DNA from: Limnobacter litoralis
Lineage (GTDB): Bacteria; Pseudomonadota; Gammaproteobacteria; Burkholderiales; Burkholderiaceae_B
Direction of reading: 5' to 3'
Length of the DNA stretch: 64,000 nt
NCBI RefSeq assembly: GCF_030160455.1
Contig: NZ_BSOJ01000010.1
Coordinates: 41,231 to 105,230 of the forward strand
Shown: piece after piece, positions 29,500 to 38,439 of the stretch
Layout of the letters: each line of letters starts with the position of its first letter
How positions within the stretch are numbered: the first letter of the stretch is position 1
Notes under the pieces: model-generated
Seen by the model: only the letters and a program-made list of their open reading frames with translations
The model's database searches: none
Told to the model about the DNA's origin: nothing
Translations under genes and position numbers: made by a program

Positions 29500-31570
29500 C
29501 CCGTCTTTCCCCGAACTGGAACCCCTGCCAAGCAGCATCAGCGAACAAGCAGGGGGTCTTCTTCACGCCTCACACTGGATGGGTCTTGCCCTCCACCTGC
29601 CACTGCGATTTGAAGACCACGCCACGCTGACGGCCATGGACTCACTGACGGTTGGGCAGAAGGTCAATCTGAACGCCACCGTGATGGCCAAAGAAGTGCA
29701 ATACCAGCCTCGCAAACAACTGAAAGTCTGGGTGCAAGACGGCGACACAGAATTGCTTCTGCGCTGGCTTCATTTTTACCCGGGTTTGATTCAAAAGCTG
29801 GAAGAAGGCACGCAGCTGCTGATCAGCGGACAGATACGACAAAGCTATGGATGTCTTGAAATCGTGCACCCACAAATCAAAATCAGTCGTTTGGGGCAGA
29901 TTGGAGAATCCAGCGTTTCAAGCGCAAATCAAGCTGTACAAAAGCTGGAACCCGTTTACCCAAGCACTGGGCAACTGAAACAGGCGCAGTGGCGGGCATG
30001 GATGAAAAAGCTGCCAAGGGCCTGCTTTGAAGACACGCTCACCGAACAGCAGTGCAAGGCACATGGATTAATGCCTCTGAATGAGGCACTGAACACGCTG
30101 CATGGCGAGGCCGAGCCTCATTTGCTGTTCGACCTCAACCAAAGAACTCACCCGGCCTGGACGCGCCTCAAGGTCGACGAATTGCTGGCGCAGCAATTGT
30201 TGCTTCAGGTTTACAGAACGCAGCGAACCCAGGAAAAGGCAGAAACACTGCCGATTGGCAAGAGCAATCTGATCAATGCGTTTTTGAGGCAATTGCCCTT
30301 CCGATTGACCGGTGCCCAACAGCGCGCCCTGCTTGAAATTCAACAGGATCTGGCGAAACCTTATCCCATGCAACGTCTGTTGCAGGGCGACGTGGGCAGC
30401 GGAAAAACCCTGGTGGCCGCGCTGGCCTGCCTGACTGCGGTTGAACATGGCAAACAGGCAGCCATTCTTGCGCCCACCGAGGTGCTTGCCGAACAGCACT
30501 ACTTCAAGTTGAAACCCTTACTGGACAAAGTGAACGTGCACAGTGCAAAGCTGCTGGGCAACCTCAAGAAAAGCGAAAAAAACAGGGTGTTGGCTTCGCT
30601 GGCGGATGGCAGTTGCCAGGTGGTGATCGGCACCCACGCACTGGTGCAAGAAGCCGTGGCGTTCAATCGCCTCGCCTTGGTCATTGTGGATGAGCAGCAC
30701 CGATTTGGCGTCGCACAGCGTCTGGAGTTGATACGAAAAGCCCCGCCAGGTTATCTTGCCCATCAACTCATGATGAGCGCCACACCCATTCCCCGCACAC
30801 TTGCACAAACGTATCTGTCCGACTTATCAGTCTCCAACCTGGACGAAAAGCCACCTGGGCGAAAACCCATCATCACCAAATTGCTTTCGCAAGGAAAACG
30901 TGATCAGTTGATTCAAGCCATTGAACTGGAAATCAACCAGGGCCGACAGGTGTACTGGGTGTGTCCACTCATTGAGGAAAGTGAAAAGCTCGATCTACAG
31001 GCAGCGCAAGCCACCTACGAGGGCCTTCTTGAGGCGCTGCCAAAGCACCGGATTGGCCTGCTGCATGGCAAACAGGACAGCAAAGAAAAGCAGTCCACCA
31101 TGCAAGCATTCAGTGCTGGTGGCATCGACCTGCTGGTTTCAACCACTGTCATTGAGGTCGGGGTCGACGTGGGCAACGCCAGCCTGATGGTGATTGATCA
31201 GGCCGAACGATTTGGACTGGCGCAACTGCACCAATTGCGCGGTCGCGTGGGGCGCGGTGAGAATCAAAGCGTGTGTGTGCTGCTCTATGGCAACCCACTT
31301 TCAGCGACCGCAAAAGCGCGTCTGAAGGCCATGCATGAGAGCGACGATGGTTTCTTTCTGGCTGAAAAAGACCTTGAAATCAGGGGACCAGGGGAATTGC
31401 TGGGTAAACGACAATCGGGAATGCCGATGCTGAGGTATGCAGACCCAATGACAGAACGAACCTTGCTGCAAAAGGCCAGAACCATCGCCACAGAAATGAA
31501 CCCCGACAGTGCTCAGGCTCAAAGGCACATCCGTCGCTGGACGGAAGAAACGCCCTGGTGGCTTTCCTAG
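29489..31570 (+). CDS. recG: ATP-dependent DNA helicase RecG
   Basis: Branched-DNA translocase that remodels stalled forks and Holliday junctions. An N-terminal wedge/OB domain is followed by the motor: Walker A GDVGSGKT (about residue 297), DEQHRFG helicase box, motif III MSATPIPRTL, and motif VI LHQLRGRVGRG. No ATG lies near the family start. A TTG at 29489 gives 693 residues, the usual length, with an 11-base overlap of ridA; GTG at 29441 and TTG at 29471 are alternatives. Confidence 0.94.
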   Translation: MSSNPSFPELEPLPSSISEQAGGLLHASHWMGLALHLPLRFEDHATLTAMDSLTVGQKVNLNATVMAKEVQYQPRKQLKVWVQDGDTELLLRWLHFYPGLIQKLEEGTQLLISGQIRQSYGCLEIVHPQIKISRLGQIGESSVSSANQAVQKLEPVYPSTGQLKQAQWRAWMKKLPRACFEDTLTEQQCKAHGLMPLNEALNTLHGEAEPHLLFDLNQRTHPAWTRLKVDELLAQQLLLQVYRTQRTQEKAETLPIGKSNLINAFLRQLPFRLTGAQQRALLEIQQDLAKPYPMQRLLQGDVGSGKTLVAALACLTAVEHGKQAAILAPTEVLAEQHYFKLKPLLDKVNVHSAKLLGNLKKSEKNRVLASLADGSCQVVIGTHALVQEAVAFNRLALVIVDEQHRFGVAQRLELIRKAPPGYLAHQLMMSATPIPRTLAQTYLSDLSVSNLDEKPPGRKPIITKLLSQGKRDQLIQAIELEINQGRQVYWVCPLIEESEKLDLQAAQATYEGLLEALPKHRIGLLHGKQDSKEKQSTMQAFSAGGIDLLVSTTVIEVGVDVGNASLMVIDQAERFGLAQLHQLRGRVGRGENQSVCVLLYGNPLSATAKARLKAMHESDDGFFLAEKDLEIRGPGELLGKRQSGMPMLRYADPMTERTLLQKARTIATEMNPDSAQAQRHIRRWTEETPWWLS

Positions 31571-31580
31571 TCAATCGCTC

Positions 31581-31616
31581 AAAAAAAAAACCGCCACAGA
31601 CATGGCGGCTTTTTTG
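31581..31616. terminator. Bidirectional terminator between recG and rplS
   Basis: CCGCCA (31591-31596) pairs with TGGCGG (31603-31608) over a six-base loop. Ten A's precede the stem and a run of T's follows it, so the hairpin can end transcripts of recG on the + strand and of the rpsP-rplS operon on the - strand. Confidence 0.85.
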
Positions 31617-31635
31617 TTTGCCTGACAGGGTCAAA

Positions 31636-32001
31636 TTACTTGACGCGCTGTGGCAACTTTTCCTTGATGCGTGCGGACTTGCCTGAACGCTCTCGGAGGT
31701 AATACAGCTTCGCACGGCGAACATCACCACGACGCTTCACTTCGATCTGTTCAATCAGTGGAGAGTACAGCTGAAACGTACGCTCTACACCTTCGCCAGA
31801 AGAGATTTTGCGAACGATGAACGAGGAGTTCAAACCACGGTTGCGCTTTGCAATCACGATGCCTTCGTAGGCCTGCAAGCGAGAACGACTGCCCTCGACC
31901 ACGCGTACGCTGACAACGACTGTGTCACCAGGTGCAAAAGAAGGGATTTCTTTGCCCAAACGAGCAATCTCTTCCTGCTCCAATTGTTGAATCAAATTCA
32001 T
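31636..32001 (-). CDS. rplS: 50S ribosomal protein L19
   Basis: Large-subunit protein at the 30S-50S interface; 121 residues. The signature is [20 protein letters not shown] followed by [15 protein letters not shown] and the basic tail [20 protein letters not shown]. The ATG at 32001 (MNLIQQLE) matches the family start. It is the last gene of rpsP-rimM-trmD-rplS and is followed at once by a terminator. Confidence 0.98.
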   Translation of the reverse strand: MNLIQQLEQEEIARLGKEIPSFAPGDTVVVSVRVVEGSRSRLQAYEGIVIAKRNRGLNSSFIVRKISSGEGVERTFQLYSPLIEQIEVKRRGDVRRAKLYYLRERSGKSARIKEKLPQRVK

Positions 32002-32086
32002 AACAAGCTCCATGCATCATTCACGGCCATTTCGAATGCTTGGCCCGAAAGCCAGGTGGTTTGCCGCCAGAGGATGAATTAAATAA

Positions 32087-32833
32087 TCAAACCTTTTTGC
32101 CACCGCTTGAACCCGTGTTATTCACCGATTCATAGTCTGCAAGCAGGTCGGGACGAAATTTTCTGGTGTATTCAAGAGACTTCTCAAAACGCCAGCCCGC
32201 TATTTTGCCATGATTTCCAGACAAAAGCACCTCCGGAACTGAAATATTTTCAAAGACTTCCGGACGAGTGTAGTGCGGGCAATCCAGCAAACCACTTTCA
32301 AATGATTCTTCCACCGCCGAGAGGGCGTGATTCAGAACATCCGGCAGGAGTCGGACCCAGGCATCAATCATGCACGCCACAGCCAATTCCCCGCCTGACA
32401 ACACAAAATCACCCAGACAAAAAGTGGCATCGACGTAGGAGTCGATAAACCGCTGGTCTACCCCCTCATAACGACCACACAAGAAAATGGCACCGGCGGA
32501 TTGCGCCTTCAAAGCGCGAATTTCGGTCTGCTTCAGCAAAGGGCCATGCGGTGTTAAATAAACGAGCTTTGCATCGTCCCCCCGCTCTCTACGGATGGCT
32601 TGCAGACAACGAACCAATGGCTCTGCCAGCATCACCATGCCGGGGCCTCCGCCGTAAGGCCTGTCGTCAATGGTGCGATGGGGATCGTCGGTGAAATCGC
32701 GCGGATTCCAGCACTTCAGGCTTAGCAAGCCTTTTTTTTGCGCTCGCCCCACCACGCCCAGTTCAACCAGCGCCGGAAACTGATCTGGAAAAATGGTGAT
32801 CACGTCAAAGCGGGGGGCTGTCTGAGTGCTCAA
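32087..32833 (-). CDS. trmD: tRNA (guanine37-N1)-methyltransferase
   Basis: Makes m1G37 next to the anticodon to prevent frameshifting; 248 residues. The SPOUT knot carries RPYGGGPGMVMLAEPL and the SAM-binding loop LCGRYEGVDQRF. The likely start is TTG at 32833: GGAGG lies ten bases upstream, and TTGA overlaps the rimM stop. The first in-frame start further up, a TTG at 32851, would overlap rimM more and has no site. Confidence 0.96.
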   Translation of the reverse strand: MSTQTAPRFDVITIFPDQFPALVELGVVGRAQKKGLLSLKCWNPRDFTDDPHRTIDDRPYGGGPGMVMLAEPLVRCLQAIRRERGDDAKLVYLTPHGPLLKQTEIRALKAQSAGAIFLCGRYEGVDQRFIDSYVDATFCLGDFVLSGGELAVACMIDAWVRLLPDVLNHALSAVEESFESGLLDCPHYTRPEVFENISVPEVLLSGNHGKIAGWRFEKSLEYTRKFRPDLLADYESVNNTGSSGGKKV

Positions 32834-33405
32834 AGGTAGTCGTCCTCCCAATCAGCCACAATTCGCTTCTCAGTCAGCGTCACCTCTGAAACATACGCTT
32901 GGACAAACGGAATCAAAAGATCGTCCTTTCTGTCGGCACGCGTCACGATCAATATGGCATGGGCACCATGGTCAATGACAGCCTTGACCACGCCCAACGC
33001 ATTGCCCAAGGTGCTGGTGACCGCACATCCGATTAAATCAACCCAGTAATATTCTCCATCCTCGGCTTTCGGAAACCGGGACCGAGGCACGTACACCCGC
33101 CGCCCTTTCATGGATTGTGCAAGTTCACGGGACTCAATGCCTTCCAGATGGGCGACCAAACGCCCGGCATGCCGCTTGACTGCAAGTACCCGAAACAACT
33201 CAAACTCAAGGTCGTCGGGGGCAATTAAAGCTTTGCGCACCGCACCAGAATCAGCCCCTTGTGCCCGAAGTCTGGATATCCACCAGCTGCTAGCTTTCAA
33301 CAAAACCGCTGGGTCTTCTGTGTCGGGAAACACATTCACCCAGCCTTTCAGGCCATAGGGCTCGTTAATACGACCCAACTCAACGAGATCATCTGGTGGC
33401 GTCAT
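32830..33405 (-). CDS. rimM: 16S rRNA processing protein RimM
   Basis: Ribosome maturation factor that binds S19 during 30S assembly; 191 residues. The N-terminal RimM barrel has ELGRINEPYGLKGWVNVFP, and a C-terminal PRC barrel begins near EYYWVDLIGCAV. Coupled to trmD by a four-base TTGA overlap. A strong hairpin terminator lies between it and rpsP. Confidence 0.95.
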   Translation of the reverse strand: MTPPDDLVELGRINEPYGLKGWVNVFPDTEDPAVLLKASSWWISRLRAQGADSGAVRKALIAPDDLEFELFRVLAVKRHAGRLVAHLEGIESRELAQSMKGRRVYVPRSRFPKAEDGEYYWVDLIGCAVTSTLGNALGVVKAVIDHGAHAILIVTRADRKDDLLIPFVQAYVSEVTLTEKRIVADWEDDYL

Positions 33406-33433
33406 GGCTTCAAATTCACAGCTGCTGTGTCAA

Positions 33434-33474
33434 AAAAACAAAAAGCCCGCGAGCACAGAATGCCCACGGACTTT
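33434..33474 (-). terminator. Intrinsic terminator/attenuator between rpsP and rimM
   Basis: On the reverse strand, bases 33474-33461 pair with 33455-33442 through 14 continuous pairs (three or four of them G-U) over a five-base loop. TTTTTGTTTTTTTG follows the stem. It lies 24 bases beyond the rpsP stop and just before rimM, so it should reduce rimM-trmD-rplS transcription relative to rpsP. Confidence 0.75.
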
Positions 33475-33498
33475 CAGGATACTGCAAAGACAGTCGAA

Positions 33499-33753
33499 TC
33501 AAGCAGCCTGTTTCTTGCTGTATTCGCCGACCAAGCGCTCAACGGTGGATGACAGCTGGGCACCAACGCCTTGCCAGTAAGTCAAACGATCCATGGCGAT
33601 GCGCAGGCCTTCCGTGCTTTCCGGAGCCATTGGGTTGTAAAAACCGATGCGTTCGATAAAACGACCATCACGGCGGCTGCGGGAATCAGCTGCAACCACG
33701 CTGTAGAAAGGACGCTTTTTTGAACCGCCCCGTGCAAGTCGAATGACGACCAT
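33499..33753 (-). CDS. rpsP: 30S ribosomal protein S16
   Basis: Small-subunit assembly protein; 84 residues. The family start [19 protein letters not shown] is followed by [25 protein letters not shown]. It is the first gene of the rpsP-rimM-trmD-rplS operon, with a promoter at 33900-33928 and a leader of about 140 bases. Confidence 0.98.
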   Translation of the reverse strand: MVVIRLARGGSKKRPFYSVVAADSRSRRDGRFIERIGFYNPMAPESTEGLRIAMDRLTYWQGVGAQLSSTVERLVGEYSKKQAA

Positions 33754-33899
33754 ATTAACCTCTATGAAAATGTTGCCTCAGCATTTACCCAAAACAGGTC
33801 AAGGTAAAAACCGCCGGCATTGTGTCAGTGTTTGCCTACCATGCGTGCCCAGCCGATTTGCTTCAAGTGGGTTAAAGGCACACAATGCGATAACCCGCT

Positions 33900-33928
33900 A
33901 TTATATCGGTCAGTTCTCGTTCACACAA
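33900..33928 (-). promoter_or_regulatory. Promoter of the rpsP operon
   Basis: Reading the reverse strand, TTGTGT (33928-33923) and TATAAT (33905-33900) are 17 bases apart. Transcription would start near 33893, leaving a leader of about 140 bases before the rpsP ATG, long enough for a regulatory structure. Confidence 0.6.
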
Positions 33929-33944
33929 GTTAAATTGCAAACCA

Positions 33945-34301
33945 ATGACCCAAACTCCTCAAACAGCTCCGAAATCCAAACTTGTCTTTTGCTGGCTGGC
34001 ATTGCTGACCGGCTTTGCGGGCGGGCACTGGATCTACATGCGCAACAACAAACGCTGGATTTGGTATGTGGTGTGCTTTCCACTATCGGCATTTGCCGGC
34101 TGGGTAGACGCCATGCGATTCGGGTTAATGCCAGACCCGCAGTTTAACGCGCGCTTCAATTCAAACATTGCAGCCCCGAAATCGCAAACAACACCACTGG
34201 TAATCATCGCGGTCATTCTGAGCTTAAGCGTAGGAACCATCGCCTTAATGAGTTCACTGGCCGTGCTGGTGCAACTCTATCTGGCAGGATATGCAGGCTA
34301 A
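33945..34301 (+). CDS. Small TM2-like membrane protein
   Basis: A 118-residue predicted inner-membrane protein. The first half, WLALLTGFAGGHWIYMRNNK then RWIWYVVCFPLSAFAGWVDA, has the paired-helix G-G-H-x-x-Y turn of TM2-type domains. The second half has one more long hydrophobic helix (about 85-112). It stands alone between the rpsP operon and hldD and is followed by a terminator. The function is unknown. Confidence 0.7.
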   Translation: MTQTPQTAPKSKLVFCWLALLTGFAGGHWIYMRNNKRWIWYVVCFPLSAFAGWVDAMRFGLMPDPQFNARFNSNIAAPKSQTTPLVIIAVILSLSVGTIALMSSLAVLVQLYLAGYAG

Positions 34302-34327
34302 AAAAAACCCGCCACTGGGGCGGGTTT
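34300..34327. terminator. Hairpin terminator after the TM2-like gene, also downstream of hldD
   Basis: AAACCCGCC (34305-34313) pairs with GGCGGGTTT (34319-34327) over a five-base loop. The long U-run is on the reverse strand, so it best serves the hldD operon, whose stop is about 180 bases away; on the + strand only UUU follows. Confidence 0.65.
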
Positions 34328-34508
34328 AAACAGGGCTTGAGGAGACAGAGACACTCACCTCATGAATTTGTAAGAGAACAAACCAATTCGGTGAATCATT
34401 GGCCTAGCTTGAAATTCACAAAACAACCACGCTTCATTCAAGTTTGTCGTGTCAAGTACACGATGCAACCAACGTAGAATAAGTGGCTCCCCAAAAAATT
34501 TAGTTCAT
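34328..34508. other. Intergenic stretch with no gene
   Basis: This is the 3' trailer of hldD, about 180 bases. No open frame with a ribosome site, tRNA-like fold or repeat was seen. Confidence 0.5.
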
Positions 34509-35513
34509 TTACTTGGTGTATTTCTTAATCAGTCGTTCGACATAACGCTGCACACCTTCTTCCACTGAGTAGAAATCACCCGCGTAACCGGCCGCGCGCA
34601 ACCGGGTCAGATCGGCTTGCGTAAAACATTGATACTTGCCTTTCAAGGCTTCTGGAAATTCAATATACTGAATGTGCCCTTGCCCAACCGCTTCACCGAG
34701 CGTCAAACTTGCATCCCCCCGCGAACGCCTGAGCGTATTCAAGGTGGTCAATGCCACATCATTGAAATTTTGGGCACGCCCCGTCCCGAGGTTGTAGACG
34801 CCCCAAGGGGCCTCAGGATGATCCAGGAAGTGCAAATTGACTTTCACCACATCTTCAATCGACACAAAATCGCGCTGCTGACAGCCTGCCTCGCAACCAC
34901 CGTACGGGCCAAACAGCTTCACAACACCGGATTCATTGAACTGATTGAAGTTGTGAAACGCCACAGAGGCCATGCGCCCCTTGTGCTGCTCGCGATCACC
35001 ATACACGTTGAAGTAGCGAAATCCATGAACAGGCGCAGTCAAACCCAGCTGCAATTGCCGCCTTAGCACCTGATCAAACAAAAACTTGGAATACCCATAA
35101 ACATTCAGGGGCGCCTCAACCTCACGACTTTCGACAAACTCGCTGCTGCCGCCGTACACCGCAGCCGATGAGGCATACAACATGTGCACGTGATGTTTCT
35201 GGGCCCAATCAAACACCGCCTGCGTGTATTTGAAGTTGTTGGCCATCATGTAGTTGCCATTGTGCTCCATGGTGTCTGAACAGGCACCCTCGTGAAAAAT
35301 GGCATCCGCATGCGAAAACGCACCATTTTTGATCAATTCGAGAAATTCATTCTTGTCGAGATAATCGGATATCTCGCAATCCACCAGATTCAAAAACTTG
35401 TCACCCTTGGTCAGGTTGTCCACCGCCACCACATCCGTAATGCCGCGGTTGTTCAGTGCCTTCACCAGGTTGCTGCCAATAAAGCCGGCGGCGCCGGTCA
35501 CAATTACTTTCAT
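34509..35513 (-). CDS. hldD: ADP-L-glycero-D-manno-heptose 6-epimerase
   Basis: Epimerises ADP-D,D-heptose to ADP-L,D-heptose for the LPS inner core; 334 residues, short-chain dehydrogenase fold. NADP-binding [16 protein letters not shown] is at 6-21, the active-site YGYSKF supplies Tyr and Lys, and the family [19 protein letters not shown] stretch is present. It is the last gene of the lapA-lapB-rfaE1-hldD group, 12 bases after rfaE1. Confidence 0.96.
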   Translation of the reverse strand: MKVIVTGAAGFIGSNLVKALNNRGITDVVAVDNLTKGDKFLNLVDCEISDYLDKNEFLELIKNGAFSHADAIFHEGACSDTMEHNGNYMMANNFKYTQAVFDWAQKHHVHMLYASSAAVYGGSSEFVESREVEAPLNVYGYSKFLFDQVLRRQLQLGLTAPVHGFRYFNVYGDREQHKGRMASVAFHNFNQFNESGVVKLFGPYGGCEAGCQQRDFVSIEDVVKVNLHFLDHPEAPWGVYNLGTGRAQNFNDVALTTLNTLRRSRGDASLTLGEAVGQGHIQYIEFPEALKGKYQCFTQADLTRLRAAGYAGDFYSVEEGVQRYVERLIKKYTK

Positions 35514-35525
35514 GATTACTTGTCC

Positions 35526-36455
35526 TTACTGAATCTCTAGTTCTTCGGGCAGAATGACTGCTGTACCCAGCTTGCCAACGACCACGCCACCGGCACGGTT
35601 GGCCAGGGTCACGCTGTCTTGGATGGACAAACCCGCACCCAGACCACAGGCCAATGTGGCGATCACCGTGTCGCCCGCTCCTGACACATCAAACACCTCG
35701 CGCGCTTGTGCAGGAACATGAAACACCCCATCCTGATTGAACAGCGTCATGCCCTCCTCGGATCGCGTCAGCAACAAGGCTCCAACATTCAATCGCTCCC
35801 GCAAACTGTGGGCCTTTTCGTGCAATTGTGCTTCGGTTTTCCAGCCGCCCATCACCTGCTTGAATTCGGCTCGGTTGGGCGTTAAGACTGAAGCCCCCAT
35901 GTACTTGTTGTAATCGTCCCCTTTGGGGTCGACCAGCGTGGTTTTACCGGCCTTGCGTGCGCGTTCAATCATGTCCGCGACATGCTCCAAGGCCCCCTTG
36001 CCATAATCAGAAAACACCACCACATCGCAAGTGGGCAAAGCCTGATCAAACAAATCGAGTTTGGTGGACAGGTGCTCAGGGCTTGGCCTTTCTTCAAAAT
36101 CAATTCGAACCAGCTGTTGCTGGCGGGCAATCACGCGCAACTTCACCGTGGTGGGAAACAGGGGATCCTTTAAAAGTTGTGACCGGACCCCACTTTGCGC
36201 CAACAAGGTTTCCACTTGCCTGCCGGGTTCGTCGTCGCCCACAACACCCATCAAACCAATACTGGCCCCCAGTGAGCTTGCATTCAGGGCCACGTTGGCC
36301 GCTCCCCCCAATCGCTCTTCTTTCTTGCCCACAAGAACCACTGGCACGGGTGCCTCGGGTGAAATGCGCTCGACATCACCAAACCAGTAGCGATCCAGCA
36401 TGACATCCCCAACCACCAAAATTCGGGCACCGGAAAAACGGTCTTTGACAGACAT
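35526..36455 (-). CDS. rfaE1: D-glycero-beta-D-manno-heptose-7-phosphate kinase
   Basis: Makes heptose 1,7-bisphosphate in ADP-heptose synthesis; 309 residues, PfkB/ribokinase fold. GDVMLDRYWFGDVERISPEAP is the N-terminal signature, RLGGAANVALN follows, and the anion hole and catalytic base are in SGAGDTVIATLACG. It is the stand-alone HldA-type kinase; the adenylyltransferase half of E. coli HldE is absent here and must be encoded elsewhere. Confidence 0.95.
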   Translation of the reverse strand: MSVKDRFSGARILVVGDVMLDRYWFGDVERISPEAPVPVVLVGKKEERLGGAANVALNASSLGASIGLMGVVGDDEPGRQVETLLAQSGVRSQLLKDPLFPTTVKLRVIARQQQLVRIDFEERPSPEHLSTKLDLFDQALPTCDVVVFSDYGKGALEHVADMIERARKAGKTTLVDPKGDDYNKYMGASVLTPNRAEFKQVMGGWKTEAQLHEKAHSLRERLNVGALLLTRSEEGMTLFNQDGVFHVPAQAREVFDVSGAGDTVIATLACGLGAGLSIQDSVTLANRAGGVVVGKLGTAVILPEELEIQ

Positions 36456-36463
36456 CTCTATCC

Positions 36464-37648
36464 TCAGGAAACAGGGTAAAAATCAAGTTCCTCAGCCCTG
36501 CGAGGAACAATCGAGTCCCAGCTGGCACAACCGGGGCACTGCCAATAAAATTTGCGCGCCTGGAACCCACAGGACTGGCATCTGTAACGCTCAAGCCGTT
36601 GTGTGTGCTTGGCGATGAGCTCACGTGTCAGCCTCAAATCCTGACCTCGATCGTCATCCATGCCGCCTTTCAATTGATGTTCCAGTAGCTTGTCCAAGCC
36701 AAGCAGGCTCGGACGCGATCTCACCTCGTCGCGAAGCAGTTCAAAGGCAGCGCTTGCGCCCTGCAAATCCTCGGCAGCCTTGACAAGGACCAGCAAGAGA
36801 TCAATCGACGGGTATTTCCGGCAATAATCCTGAATGGCGGCAAAACCAGCCTGCCTGCGATCCAGTCGGACATAGGCCTCCCACATTTTGGGACCCACCA
36901 GCGGCAAGTACCAAGGGTTTTGTCGCTCGGCATTGCGCCATTGATCAATCGCCTCTTCAAATGCACCCTGGGCAAAATAAATTTCTCCCAGCATCAGCGA
37001 AGCGCGTACGCTGGAAGGCTCTGTCTCCAGCGCGTTCTCAAGGTGCTGACGCGCCTGTTCAGCCTTGCCAGCCTCAAGTTCCTGACTGGCCAGTTCACAA
37101 TAAAAGTGCGCAATGTCTCCCACAGGCACTTCAGCACCAAACTGACGAAGAATATGGGCTTGCTCAATCGCTCTGTCCCACGCTTTTTCAAGTTCGTACA
37201 GCTCCAGAAGTTGCCTGGCCGCCTCTGCCTTCAAGTCTGTGTTGGCGAGGCTGCAAAACGCATTTTCAGCACGATCCAGGATACCAGCCCTCAAAAAGTC
37301 AACACCCAGTTCGTAAGTGGCCCTTTCGCGGTCTGCCCCTTGGATCTGTTCCCGGCTTGTCAAAAACTGATGCACACGAATCGCCCGGTCGATTTCACCC
37401 TTTTTGCGAAACAGGTTTGCAAGCGCAAAATGCAGCTCAACGGTATTGGTGTCCACAGAAGCCACTTCCAGAAAGGCATCGATGGCCTTGTCCGGCTGTT
37501 CACTCAACAGAAAATTGACGCCTTTGAAATAGGAGGCTGGCAATTGACCTTGTCTTGATTTGTTGTCTCTGTTTTCAAGACGTGCTGCAAACCACCCTAA
37601 ACTGAACAACAAGGGGATGATCAGCAACCACCACGCTTCAAACTCCAT
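36464..37648 (-). CDS. lapB: LPS assembly/quality-control protein LapB
   Basis: Inner-membrane TPR protein that steers LpxC degradation and balances LPS synthesis; 394 residues. An N-terminal helix (WWLLIIPLLFSLGWFAA) anchors it, nine or so TPR units fill residues 40-340, and a C-terminal rubredoxin-like knuckle has CQSCGF then CPGCASW. Overlaps lapA by 11 bases and sits in an LPS operon with heptose genes, which fits the role. Confidence 0.94.
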   Translation of the reverse strand: MEFEAWWLLIIPLLFSLGWFAARLENRDNKSRQGQLPASYFKGVNFLLSEQPDKAIDAFLEVASVDTNTVELHFALANLFRKKGEIDRAIRVHQFLTSREQIQGADRERATYELGVDFLRAGILDRAENAFCSLANTDLKAEAARQLLELYELEKAWDRAIEQAHILRQFGAEVPVGDIAHFYCELASQELEAGKAEQARQHLENALETEPSSVRASLMLGEIYFAQGAFEEAIDQWRNAERQNPWYLPLVGPKMWEAYVRLDRRQAGFAAIQDYCRKYPSIDLLLVLVKAAEDLQGASAAFELLRDEVRSRPSLLGLDKLLEHQLKGGMDDDRGQDLRLTRELIAKHTQRLERYRCQSCGFQARKFYWQCPGCASWDSIVPRRAEELDFYPVS

Positions 37649-37982
37649 GGGTGGGTCCTATTGGCAGGGCCAGCAGATTTTCATCGGGTGCACCCGCTTG
37701 CACAGGGGTTTGTGATGGATTGGAAGAAACCGATTTCTCGGCCTTGGCCAAGGCTTTGTTGGCAACAGTGGCGTTGCGTTTGGCTTTCCACCAAGACGGC
37801 AGCAGCATTAACCAGGCAAACACAGCACCCAGCAAAAAGGCACCGAGTAGTGCCAACACCAAAGGCGCCTGGGTCGCAAGACCTGGCGCCCAGTTAACAG
37901 TCACCAATTCGGTGTTTCGAACAGAGAAAACAAGAACCAGAAGAAAGAGTGCAATGCGTATGCACCAGGAAAGAATTTTCAC
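37638..37982 (-). CDS. lapA: LapA-family inner-membrane protein
   Basis: Partner of LapB in LPS regulation; about 114 residues. Two hydrophobic helices (about 5-25 and 40-62) carry the family pattern FSVRNTELVTVNW, and a polar tail rich in Ala, Lys and Ser follows. The best start is GTG at 37982 with AGGGG seven bases upstream, giving the usual MKILSW-like beginning; ATG 37997 and TTG 38033 are alternatives. Confidence 0.87.
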   Translation of the reverse strand: MKILSWCIRIALFLLVLVFSVRNTELVTVNWAPGLATQAPLVLALLGAFLLGAVFAWLMLLPSWWKAKRNATVANKALAKAEKSVSSNPSQTPVQAGAPDENLLALPIGPTHGV

Positions 37983-38078
37983 CGTGTGGCCCCTCATTGT
38001 AGTTATAAAACTTGGCGCGTTTGAATCGGCCAATATTACACCCTACAACAGCCGGGCTAACACAGTGAATGGTCCGAT

Positions 38079-38375
38079 TCAGTCCTTAGACTTGGAGTAT
38101 AAATCAACTCGCTCGCGAAGCTCTTTGCCCGGCTTAAAGTGCGGCACCCGCTTTTCCGGCACAACAACCTGCTCTCCGGATTTTGGATTTCTACCGACCC
38201 GCTGGGGACGCTTGGTCAGCGAGAAGCTGCCAAATCCGCGGATCTCAATACGCTGCCCTTCAGCCAGAGACTGGGACATGGTGTCCAGAATGCTTTTCAC
38301 AGCGAAGTCCGTGTCACGCACCGGCAACTTTGGGAAACGCTTGACCAACTGATTGATAAGTTCTGATTTTGTCAT
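38079..38375 (-). CDS. ihfB: Integration host factor beta subunit
   Basis: DNA-bending nucleoid protein, acting as a heterodimer with IhfA (elsewhere); 98 residues. The DNA-binding arm region [22 protein letters not shown] is the IHF/HU signature with the intercalating Pro of GRNPKSGE. It follows rpsA, as in E. coli, but is separated from it by a strong terminator. Confidence 0.97.
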   Translation of the reverse strand: MTKSELINQLVKRFPKLPVRDTDFAVKSILDTMSQSLAEGQRIEIRGFGSFSLTKRPQRVGRNPKSGEQVVVPEKRVPHFKPGKELRERVDLYSKSKD

Positions 38376-38386
38376 GGTACGAAGGC

Positions 38387-38423
38387 AAAAAAGGGCGCTT
38401 TACCCGTATGAAGCAAAGCGCCC
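38387..38423 (-). terminator. Terminator after rpsA
   Basis: On the reverse strand GGGCGCTTT (38423-38415) pairs with AAAGCGCCC (38401-38393) in a nine-base stem, then UUUUUU. It lies between rpsA and ihfB and should limit read-through into ihfB. Confidence 0.8.
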
Positions 38424-38439
38424 TGATTCAAAGCACGAA

